Shown here one piece after another: positions 39,652 through 46,578 of a stretch of DNA of 64,000 nucleotides. Within the stretch, counting starts at the first letter, position 1, and each line of letters opens with the position of its first letter. The notes under the pieces were generated by a model, which had not been told where the DNA came from, did no database searches, and saw nothing but the letters and a program-made list of their open reading frames with translations. A program made the position numbers and the translations under genes. The stretch spans positions 6,758,001-6,822,000 of the forward strand of contig CP108400.1 in the NCBI GenBank assembly GCA_045039925.1. Reading direction: 5' to 3'. The stretch comes from Yinghuangia sp045039925. Its GTDB lineage: Bacteria > Actinomycetota > Actinomycetes > Streptomycetales > Streptomycetaceae.

Positions 39652-41595
39652 GTGAGTACCAGCAAGCCGCACGAGCCCGGGAAGTCCGAGGCGGAGCACC
39701 CGCGTTCGGGCCGCGAGAAGCGGCTGCGCGGCCCGTTCCGACAGGAGCGGCGGCGCATCGCCGAGTGGCGCCACGGGCGTCCCTTCTGGGCCGGGTTCTT
39801 CATCCTGCTCGGCGCTCTGCCGATCCTCTACTTCCCGTACGCCACGCTCCAGGTGGGCGATGTGAGCGTGGCGATGAGCACGATGGCGGGTGCCGCGGCC
39901 GCGGTCATCGGCTGCGTGCTCATCCTGATGGGCCTGATGGTGTGGTTCCAGCCGCAGTTCCGGATCTATGCGGGTGTGACCGCGCTGGTCTGCGGGTTCA
40001 TATCGTTCGTCACCTCGAACCTCGGCGGATTCTTCATGGGTCTGCTCTCCGTCACCATCGGCGGCTCGCTGGCGCTGGCGTGGTCGTACGACGAGGACGA
40101 GGACGAGGACCCGGCCGAGGGCCGCGTCGACGGCGCCACCGGCACCGGCACCGGCCATGGTCCGTCGAACGAAGCCGAGGAACCGCAGGAAGGCCTCGGC
40201 CTGTTCGTCGCGTCGCACGAAGAAGCCGCGTCGCCCGACCAGGCGCCGCCGGGTGGTGCAGGCCTGGGGGAACCGTCGGCCGGGCCGGCGACCAGCCGGC
40301 CCGGCAGCACTCCTGACGCACTGGACGCTTCGGCCCGCACCGCGGGCGGCGTCGCGAAGTTCGGTGCCATCGCCGGGTTTCCGGCACTGGCCCTGGTCGC
40401 GGTGCTCCTCCCCGTGGCCGGGCCGAGCGATCCGCTGCCGCCCAATCCGTTCGCGGACGGTCCGTGTGTGAGCGCGAGTCCGTCCGCGACGGCGACAACA
40501 GGCGCACCTTCGTCGACGCCGGGTACACCGAGTACGCCGGGTACGCCTCCGGCGAAGGCGTCGCCGACCACCGGCTCGCCGTCCACTCCCTCGGCGACCG
40601 CCAAGTCGACGCCCACGACGGCCGGTTCGCCCGCGCCGGGGACCGCCGCGAAGGCACCCGCACCCGCACCTGCGGCGCCGCCGCCCGCCGCTCCCGCAGA
40701 GCCGACCGCCGCCCCCGCGACGCCGACCACCCCCGGTCCGGCCGCGACGACCCGGCAGCCGGGCCTCCTCGGCTTCCTGGACCCGCTGCTCGACCCGCTG
40801 AAGCAGCTCGTACCGCCGTTCCTCCGACCCCAAGAGCCGTCCACGCCGCCGCCCGCGGCACCGCCCCAGGCGGCAGCGGCCGATCCCGCCCCGCCGACCA
40901 CCCCCGCCCCGCCGCCCGCGGCGCCGACTCCACCGACGACGGCCAAGCCCCCCGCCAGCGCACCCGCGGCACCCAAGTCCGCGCCCGCGACGACAGAGCC
41001 CGCAACGACACAGTCCAAGACGACACCGCCCACCCGCGCGAATCCGTCGACGGCCCCGACGCCCACGGCGACGGCCACGGCCACGCCCACCGGCAGCAAG
41101 CCGCCGTACCCCTGCCCCTCGAAGGTCGCGCTCGACGCGGGCCCCACGACTCCGGGGGAGCCGGTGCTCCCCGACGAGCCGTGGATCCTGAAGTCCAGCC
41201 TCCTCGCGATGGCGGGGATGGACTACAAGGGGGTCGTCAACGTCACGACGGGCTCCGGAAAGACCAAGCCGGTCCTCAAGTTCGAGGTCAGCGGCGGCGT
41301 CGACATCTGGAACCTCGACATGACGTCCCCGGTGGACGGCAACGGCAACCGCATCCACGTGTTCTCGGTCGACAACACCAAGTCGTACATGAAGGACGGC
41401 ACGGTGACCTTCTACACCGAGAGCCTCAAGGGCAACCTGTTCGGCCTGATCCCCATCGAGTTCACGCCGACCAGTCCGCCGCCGCTCAACGTGCCGGTCG
41501 CGTTCTTCACGAACGTCACCGTCCGGCAGGCCGGCCAGACGGGCGCCACGCTGGTGATTCCGGACCTCACCATGCGCGCGGAGAAGGCAACCTGA
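39652..41595 (+). CDS. DUF6114 membrane protein with long P/A/T-rich linker and C-terminal beta domain
   Basis: 647-residue protein, GTG 39652. Part 1 (about residues 40-145) is the DUF6114 membrane domain with four TM helices: PFWAGFFILLGALPILYFPY, AAAAVIGCVLILMGLMVWFQ, IYAGVTALVCGFISFVTSNL and GGFFMGLLSVTIGGSLALAW. Part 2 is acidic (DEDEDEDPAEG), with another hydrophobic segment at about 240-258 (IAGFPALALVAVLLPVAGP). Part 3 (about 280-480) is a low-complexity P/A/T/S region. Part 4 (about 485-647) begins PPYPCPSKVALDAGP and is a beta-rich domain that resembles the preceding DUF6230 protein (LKSSLLAMAGMDYKGVVNVT; LVIPDLTMRAEKAT). DUF6114 proteins are usually much shorter, so this is an extended fusion. 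Function unknown; surface display is likely. Confidence 0.85.
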   Translation: MSTSKPHEPGKSEAEHPRSGREKRLRGPFRQERRRIAEWRHGRPFWAGFFILLGALPILYFPYATLQVGDVSVAMSTMAGAAAAVIGCVLILMGLMVWFQPQFRIYAGVTALVCGFISFVTSNLGGFFMGLLSVTIGGSLALAWSYDEDEDEDPAEGRVDGATGTGTGHGPSNEAEEPQEGLGLFVASHEEAASPDQAPPGGAGLGEPSAGPATSRPGSTPDALDASARTAGGVAKFGAIAGFPALALVAVLLPVAGPSDPLPPNPFADGPCVSASPSATATTGAPSSTPGTPSTPGTPPAKASPTTGSPSTPSATAKSTPTTAGSPAPGTAAKAPAPAPAAPPPAAPAEPTAAPATPTTPGPAATTRQPGLLGFLDPLLDPLKQLVPPFLRPQEPSTPPPAAPPQAAAADPAPPTTPAPPPAAPTPPTTAKPPASAPAAPKSAPATTEPATTQSKTTPPTRANPSTAPTPTATATATPTGSKPPYPCPSKVALDAGPTTPGEPVLPDEPWILKSSLLAMAGMDYKGVVNVTTGSGKTKPVLKFEVSGGVDIWNLDMTSPVDGNGNRIHVFSVDNTKSYMKDGTVTFYTESLKGNLFGLIPIEFTPTSPPPLNVPVAFFTNVTVRQAGQTGATLVIPDLTMRAEKAT

Positions 41596-41616
41596 CCCAC
41601 CACCCCCCATATAAGG

Positions 41617-41648
41617 AATCGGCGGCCCCGCACCCGGGGCCGCCGATT
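41617..41648 (+). terminator. Intrinsic terminator with T-run
   Basis: 13-base perfect arms, AATCGGCGGCCCC and GGGGCCGCCGATT, flank a 6-base loop and are followed by TTCTTT, 21 bp after the DUF6114 stop. It is one of the few hairpins here with a T tract. Confidence 0.92.
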
Positions 41649-41811
41649 TTCTTTCCGCGGCCGACGCCCGGAACCGGGAATTCCGGAAAACCCGGCCGGG
41701 CCGGCGCTGCGAAAGATCATGGCGGAAATGCTTGAGCGGCCGCGCCGCCCGAGGCTAATCTCTCCGTCATCCCGCCGGGACGGTTGGGGAAGGCATTAAA
41801 ACGGGGGATAC

Positions 41812-42138
41812 ATGAAGAAGGCTCTGGTCGTGTGCATGGCTGCCCTGCTGCCGGTATTTCTGTGGTCCGGCACGGCGCACGCCAACGTCATCGGGTCCGT
41901 GTACCACGGCAGCGACTACTCCTACTCGGACGGCTTCTGGGAGAGCCCCCGCGATCAGGAGGCGGACGGCAACGGCGTGTACGCGAACCTCTACAGCGAC
42001 GGCGTCCTGCACGGCTTCCTCTGGGACGGCAACGGCAGCACGGCAGGCGGCAACAGCTACTACTTCCCGGGCGGGATCGACGGGCACCGGGTCTGCGAGG
42101 ACCGCAAGAGCCCGTGCTCGTCCTGGGTCTGGGGCTGA
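41812..42138 (+). CDS. Small secreted protein of unknown function
   Basis: 108-residue precursor. A classical signal peptide, MKKALVVCMAALLPVFLW with SGTAHA and predicted cleavage after AHA (residue 24), leaves an 84-residue mature protein. The mature part is rich in G, Y, S, D and N (NVIGSVYHGSDYSYSDGFWE; DGNGVYANLYSDGVLHGF) and ends with a Cys pair, RVCEDRKSPCSSWVWG, a likely disulfide loop. Similar short exported proteins with a DGNGVY...RVCED...CSSW pattern exist in streptomycetes, without function, from memory. The stop codon TGA overlaps the ATG of the lipoprotein gene by one base, so the two are translated together. It may be a ligand, toxin-like or matrix peptide handled by that lipoprotein. 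Confidence 0.85.
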   Translation: MKKALVVCMAALLPVFLWSGTAHANVIGSVYHGSDYSYSDGFWESPRDQEADGNGVYANLYSDGVLHGFLWDGNGSTAGGNSYYFPGGIDGHRVCEDRKSPCSSWVWG

Positions 42139-43163
42139 TGCCCCGGCGCCGCCGGCGCCTGTGCGGGGGTGCGGTCCGGGGTCGTGCGGTGGGTGCGGCA
42201 GGTGTGGTGCTGCTCCTGGTCGGGACCGCCGCCTGTAGTTCGGCCCCGGCCGGGTCCGGCCGGAAGGTCGACGAAAACGCCACCTATTCATCGGATTTCC
42301 CGTACGTCGCGCTCGCCGGGATCGAACGGGAACTCCGACGTCTCCCGATGTCCGCTTATCTTCCGCAAGGTGATCAGGTGGTCGCCTTGGAAAGGGCGAA
42401 GGACCTCGTCGCGAACGCGTGCATGCGGGCTTTCGGTTTCTCCGTTCCCGCGCGGCCGGCGGCGGCGTACGACGCCATGCGGCAGGCCCTCGACGCCAAT
42501 CTCACCATCGGGATGGGGGTCGTCGACGCCCGGCTCGCCACGGACAAGGGGTACGGCGCGCACGAGGACGACGAGAAGCTCATTGCCGCTCGCGCCCATC
42601 CGGTCGAGAAGATGTCAGCCGAAGCACGGGGCGTCTACCACGGGAACATCGGGAATCTCGGGGACAAGGGCGGTCGGACGGTGCCGCCCGACGGGTGCAG
42701 CGGCGAGGCGGTCCGCCTCGTCGTCCGGATCGACCCGGCTCCTCCGCCGTCCCCCGACCCGCAGGCGCAGCCGCCGTCAGGCGCGTCGTACCGGACCGCC
42801 CAGGTCGACTGGGTGCGGTTGGAAGGCGATATGCGCGCGGACTCCAGATACCTCGCAATGGAGGAGAACTGGCTGCGCTGCATGAACTCCGCCGGATACC
42901 GGTTCGAGTCCCTACGGGGCGACCGGCCGGGCTTCCCGTCCAAAGGCAAGGAGGTCGAGGCGGCGCTGACCGAGATCACCTGCAAGGACAACGTGAACTT
43001 CGGCGGCCTGTGGCTCGGCCTGTCGAAGGAGTACCAGCAGCGGCACATCGAGCGTTTCCCGGAGCAGTACGCGGACGAGAAGCGGATCCGCGAGGAACAG
43101 GTCCGCCGCGCGAACCAGGTGCTCGCGGGAGAGGTTGTGTATCGCGGGCCCGGTGTCGGGTGA
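42138..43163 (+). CDS. Lipoprotein of unknown function, coupled to small secreted protein
   Basis: 341-residue precursor. A basic N-terminus (MPRRRRRLCGGAVRGRAVGA) is followed by a hydrophobic stretch and the lipobox LVGTAAC, so it is anchored by a lipidated Cys near residue 34. The mature protein is helical and mostly charged: YVALAGIERELRRLPMSAYL, VVALERAKDLVANACMRAFG, SAEARGVYHGNIGNLGDKGG, ENWLRCMNSAGYRFESLRGD and GLSKEYQQRHIERFPEQYAD. Two Cys, in ANACMRAFGF and LRCMNSAGYRF, lie in matching C-M-x-x-x-G-(F/Y) contexts typical of an actinobacterial lipoprotein family seen near exported peptides. Start ATG 42138 overlaps the upstream TGA (TGATG). Function unknown. Confidence 0.85.
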   Translation: MPRRRRRLCGGAVRGRAVGAAGVVLLLVGTAACSSAPAGSGRKVDENATYSSDFPYVALAGIERELRRLPMSAYLPQGDQVVALERAKDLVANACMRAFGFSVPARPAAAYDAMRQALDANLTIGMGVVDARLATDKGYGAHEDDEKLIAARAHPVEKMSAEARGVYHGNIGNLGDKGGRTVPPDGCSGEAVRLVVRIDPAPPPSPDPQAQPPSGASYRTAQVDWVRLEGDMRADSRYLAMEENWLRCMNSAGYRFESLRGDRPGFPSKGKEVEAALTEITCKDNVNFGGLWLGLSKEYQQRHIERFPEQYADEKRIREEQVRRANQVLAGEVVYRGPGVG

Positions 43164-43174
43164 GCCGCCCGTAC

Positions 43175-44269
43175 TCAGCGCATGCGGGTGATGAGGGCCA
43201 CCGCCTCCGGCAGCGACCGCAGGACGGAAACGCCTGACGGGCGCGGGGACTTCGCCCATCCGGGCCCGGCGGCGCAGACCGTGACGCCGGGGACCGGGAG
43301 AAGCGCGGCGAGGGTGTGCGGGGCGGCCGTCTCGGGGGTCTGCGACCACAGGACGACCGCGGCGGGCGTGGTGCGGTGGACCGCGCGCAGGAGCGCGGCG
43401 TCGGGGAGGGCGGCGCCGAACATCCTTACAGGGATGCTCCGTTCGGCCAGCGCCGCGGACAGCGCCTCCAGCGGCAGCGTGTGCAGCTCGGACTCCGCGC
43501 ACGCCAGCAGCGCCCCGCGTCCGCGCGGCGTGGGCCCGGGATCGGCCGCGGCAGGCGCGCGTACGCGGTGCAGCGCGGCCGACACGCACTGGGACAGCAG
43601 GTGTTCCACTTCCACGTACTTGTCGATCGCCACGGCGTCCGTCCCGCGCTCCCACTTGCGCCCCATGCCGAAGAGCACCGGCCGAGCCAGGTCCTCCCAG
43701 CCGTCGACGACACCCTTCGCCGTGAACGTCCGTTCCAGGAGCCCCAGGACGGTGTCCGCGTCCAGCCGCATCGCGGCGCGCGCGAGGCCCTGCCCCGCCC
43801 GGCCCGCGCCACGGACCGGGAGCGTCGCGCCGCCGCCGCGACGCCGCGACTCGTCCGTCTCCCCGGCCCTGCCTCCGTCCCCGTCCTCGCCCGCCGCGGG
43901 GGCCGGCCCGCGGTCCGCGATCCGGGCCGCGTCCGCGAGCGGCATGCCCTCCGCGACCAGCGCGCACATGCGTTCGAGCCGGGCCAGGTCGGCGCCGGTG
44001 TACCGGCGGTGGCCGCCTGAGCTCGCGCGGCTCGCGCCGATGCCGTAACGGCGGTCCCAACTGCGCAGGGTGGTGACCGCGACGCCCAGGCGGTGGGCCA
44101 CCGCACCGGCCGTGAAGGAGGCCGCTCCGCTGTCCGTGGGTACGGCGTCGGGCCGTGCTCCCGCGGGGTGTTCCGGCATGTCGCACGCCAATCGGGCTCG
44201 GTACGCCGTCAGTCCGGGCGGCCGCGCGAGCAGTCCGGCAAACCGACGCACAATCGAGGCAACTTGCAT
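43175..44269 (-). CDS. MerR-type regulator with B12-binding-like domain (LitR/CarH-like)
   Basis: Up to 364 residues. The MerR helix-turn-helix is FTAGAVAHRLGVAVTTLRSW followed by DRRYGIGASRASSGGHRRYT. A cobalamin-binding four-helix/Rossmann region follows: WERGTDAVAIDKYVEVEHLL resembles the W...EH motif of CarH/LitR but with six extra residues between W and EH, and ESELHTLPLEALSAALAERS carries the lower-ligand His in an ExHTLP version of DxHxxG. AVVLWSQTPETA is typical of this streptomycete branch. LitR/CarH proteins are B12-based light sensors. Start uncertain: ATG 44269 or ATG 44179 (MPEHPAGARPD); neither has a Shine-Dalgarno. It is divergent from a possible small gene and an SDR-DUF2867 gene. 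Confidence 0.85.
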   Translation of the reverse strand: MQVASIVRRFAGLLARPPGLTAYRARLACDMPEHPAGARPDAVPTDSGAASFTAGAVAHRLGVAVTTLRSWDRRYGIGASRASSGGHRRYTGADLARLERMCALVAEGMPLADAARIADRGPAPAAGEDGDGGRAGETDESRRRGGGATLPVRGAGRAGQGLARAAMRLDADTVLGLLERTFTAKGVVDGWEDLARPVLFGMGRKWERGTDAVAIDKYVEVEHLLSQCVSAALHRVRAPAAADPGPTPRGRGALLACAESELHTLPLEALSAALAERSIPVRMFGAALPDAALLRAVHRTTPAAVVLWSQTPETAAPHTLAALLPVPGVTVCAAGPGWAKSPRPSGVSVLRSLPEAVALITRMR

Positions 44270-44342
44270 TCACAGTAACCAGGGGCACCCTGGGAGGCAT
44301 GGGAATGCCGTTCGGACACCATGCCTTGCGCGAGAGGGTCCC

Positions 44343-44684
44343 ATGAAGCTTTCCGGGGAATTGCCCGACCAGTGCCTCGCCCGGGTGTACCGGTCCGGCG
44401 TGCGCGTCACCGGTTCGGCACGGCTCGCCCTCGGTGCGCTCACCTCCCGCCTGCGTGGTCTCCGCGGCGGCAACTCGCCCCATGGCAATACCAGTTGGTC
44501 GTCCCATCGGTCGGCCGCGTCGATACGGGAGGAGGAAGTCCGTGATCGGGCGCGGGTGGCGGCCCGCGCCCGGATCGCCGCATCACCCGCGACCCCGGCG
44601 ACACCAGGCAAGACCATAAGCGCCGCGTCCGGGGCAGGAGGCGCCCGGCATGACAGCCTGAGAGCACCGAACACGGGCGCTTGA
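44343..44684 (+). CDS. Possible small Arg/Ser-rich protein, divergent from the MerR/B12 gene
   Basis: 113 codons from ATG 44343, which has GAGAGGG at ideal spacing. The product starts MKLSGELPDQCLARVYRSGV and continues with RLALGALTSRLRGLRGGNSP and an Arg/Ala-rich helix VRDRARVAARARIAAS. Third positions are about 80 percent G/C in the first half, compatible with coding, and weaker after codon 45. There is no domain, TM helix or homologue that I recognise. Support is the ribosome site, codon bias and position between two divergently ordered genes; it could be spurious. Confidence 0.4.
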   Translation: MKLSGELPDQCLARVYRSGVRVTGSARLALGALTSRLRGLRGGNSPHGNTSWSSHRSAASIREEEVRDRARVAARARIAASPATPATPGKTISAASGAGGARHDSLRAPNTGA

Positions 44685-44843
44685 TGACGTCCGCTCCACG
44701 CCGTGCCGTCCCACTCCCGTGGGCGCGCCCTACCCCGCCGCCCAACGTCCCCCGTCCGCGCCCGAGACCACGGCCCAGCCCGCGCCCCAGCCCCGGACCT
44801 CCGTCTGGTATCCCGCGGGCCCGGGAAGCCGCCGGAGCACGCC

Positions 44844-46439
44844 ATGCACGACACCAGCAGCACCCCGGACAGCGGCACCCCGCCGCCCGCAGCGGGCCCG
44901 GCTCCCGAACCGGGTGAGGACGGCGCGGGCACCCCGCCGGTCTGCCTGGTCACCGGTGCCACCGGATACATCGGCGGCCGGCTGGTCCCCGAACTGCTCG
45001 CGGCCGGATACGCCGTACGCTGCCTGGCCCGCACGCCCGACAAGCTCCGCGACCACCCGTGGGCCGACCGCGTCGAGGTCCGCAAGGGGGACGTGACCGA
45101 CGCGGCGTCGCTCACCGGTGCCTTCGACGGCGTCGACGTCGCGTACTACCTCGTGCACGGCCTGGGCGGCGGGCGTGACTTCGAGAAGGCCGACCGCGAG
45201 GCGGCGCGGCTGTTCGCGCGCGAGGCCAAGGCGGCGGGCGTACGCCGCATCGTCTACCTCGGCGGCCTCACGCCGGAAGGCGTCCCCGAGCGCGAACTCT
45301 CGCCCCACCTGCGCTCCCGCGCGGAGGTCGGGCGCATCCTGCTCGCGTCCGGCGTGCCGACCGCCGTGCTGCGCGCCGCCGTGGTGATCGGCTCCGGTTC
45401 GGCGTCCTTCGAGATGCTGCGCTACCTCACCGAGCGGCTGCCGGTCATGGTGACGCCGCGGTGGGTGGACACCCGCATCCAACCGGTCGCGGTACGGGAC
45501 GTGTTGCGCTGCCTGGTCGGTGCGGCGGCGCTGCCCGAGGACGTGAACCGCACGTTCGACATCGGCGGCCCGGACGTCCTGACGTACCGCCAGATGATGC
45601 ACGGCTACGCGAAGGTCGCCGGTCTGCCCGAACGGCTGATCGTGTCCGTGCCCGTGCTGACCCCGCGGCTCTCCAGCCATTGGGTCGGTCTGGTCACGCC
45701 CGTCCCCAGCGCGCTCGCCCGTCCCCTCACCGAGTCGCTCCGCCACGAAGTGGTCTGCCGTGAAACGGACATCGCACGGTACGTGCCCGACCTGCCCGGC
45801 GGCCCGATCGGATTCCGCGACTCCCTCGAACTGGCCCTGCGCCGGGTACGGGAGGCGGACGTGGCCACCCGCTGGTCGTCGGCCGGCGTCCCCGGCGCAC
45901 CCAGCGACCCCCTGCCCACCGACCCGGACTGGGCGGGCGGCAGCCTCTACACCGACGTGCGGGAACGCGCCGTGGACGCGTCACCCGCCGAACTGTGGCG
46001 GGTGATCGAAGGCATCGGCGGCGAAAACGGCTGGTACTCCTTCCCGTTGGCCTGGGCGGTACGCGGCTGGCTGGACCGCCTGGTGGGCGGTGTCGGCCTG
46101 CGCCGCGGCCGCCGCGACGCCGCCCGCCTCCGGGTCGGCGACTCGCTCGACTTCTGGCGCGTCGAGGAGATCCGCCCCGGCGAACTCCTGCGCCTGCGCG
46201 CGGAGATGCGGCTGCCCGGCCTCGCGTGGCTCGAACTCGCCGTGACCGCGGGCAAGGACGGCTCGACGCGCTACCACCAGCGCGCGCTGTTCCACCCGCA
46301 CGGCCTGAGCGGCCACGTCTACTGGTGGAGCGTCGCACCCTTCCACGCTGCCGTATTCGGCGGAATGGCCCGCAATATCACCGCCGCCTGCCAGAAGTCG
46401 GCGCCCGGGTCTGCGGAGAACGGCTCGCGAACCGCCTGA
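44844..46439 (+). CDS. SDR-family NAD(P)-binding protein with C-terminal DUF2867
   Basis: 531-residue protein. Residues about 30-330 are an atypical short-chain dehydrogenase: CLVTGATGYIGGRLVPELLA, VAYYLVHGLGGGRDFEKADR and RRIVYLGGLTPEGVPERELS with NAD-binding Gly pattern intact. Residues about 340-520 are DUF2867, a START-like domain (WRVIEGIGGENGWYSFPLAW; LDFWRVEEIRPGELLRLRAE; STRYHQRALFHPHGLSGHVY). This fusion is common in actinobacteria and often sits beside LitR-type light regulators and photolyase genes, which would fit the divergent MerR/B12 gene here; the light link is inference. ATG 44844 has GGAG seven bases upstream. Confidence 0.9.
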   Translation: MHDTSSTPDSGTPPPAAGPAPEPGEDGAGTPPVCLVTGATGYIGGRLVPELLAAGYAVRCLARTPDKLRDHPWADRVEVRKGDVTDAASLTGAFDGVDVAYYLVHGLGGGRDFEKADREAARLFAREAKAAGVRRIVYLGGLTPEGVPERELSPHLRSRAEVGRILLASGVPTAVLRAAVVIGSGSASFEMLRYLTERLPVMVTPRWVDTRIQPVAVRDVLRCLVGAAALPEDVNRTFDIGGPDVLTYRQMMHGYAKVAGLPERLIVSVPVLTPRLSSHWVGLVTPVPSALARPLTESLRHEVVCRETDIARYVPDLPGGPIGFRDSLELALRRVREADVATRWSSAGVPGAPSDPLPTDPDWAGGSLYTDVRERAVDASPAELWRVIEGIGGENGWYSFPLAWAVRGWLDRLVGGVGLRRGRRDAARLRVGDSLDFWRVEEIRPGELLRLRAEMRLPGLAWLELAVTAGKDGSTRYHQRALFHPHGLSGHVYWWSVAPFHAAVFGGMARNITAACQKSAPGSAENGSRTA

Positions 46440-46578
46440 CCGGCGCAACAATCCGGTATCTACCGGGAGTTGCGTACGCTGCCCGATGGCAGGCTCACTT
46501 GTGCAGGGGCGGGTGCCGCCGCGCGGCGGGCCAGGGCCGGGGTCGGGGTCGGGTCGGGGTCATGGTGAGGGGGGCTCG

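Noticed and set aside
41812..42138. The small secreted protein as a lactococcin 972-family bacteriocin
   Set aside because: Size, signal peptide and Gly/Tyr/Ser content fit loosely, but the family's conserved Trp/His pattern is not present and a Cys pair is, so I left it unassigned.
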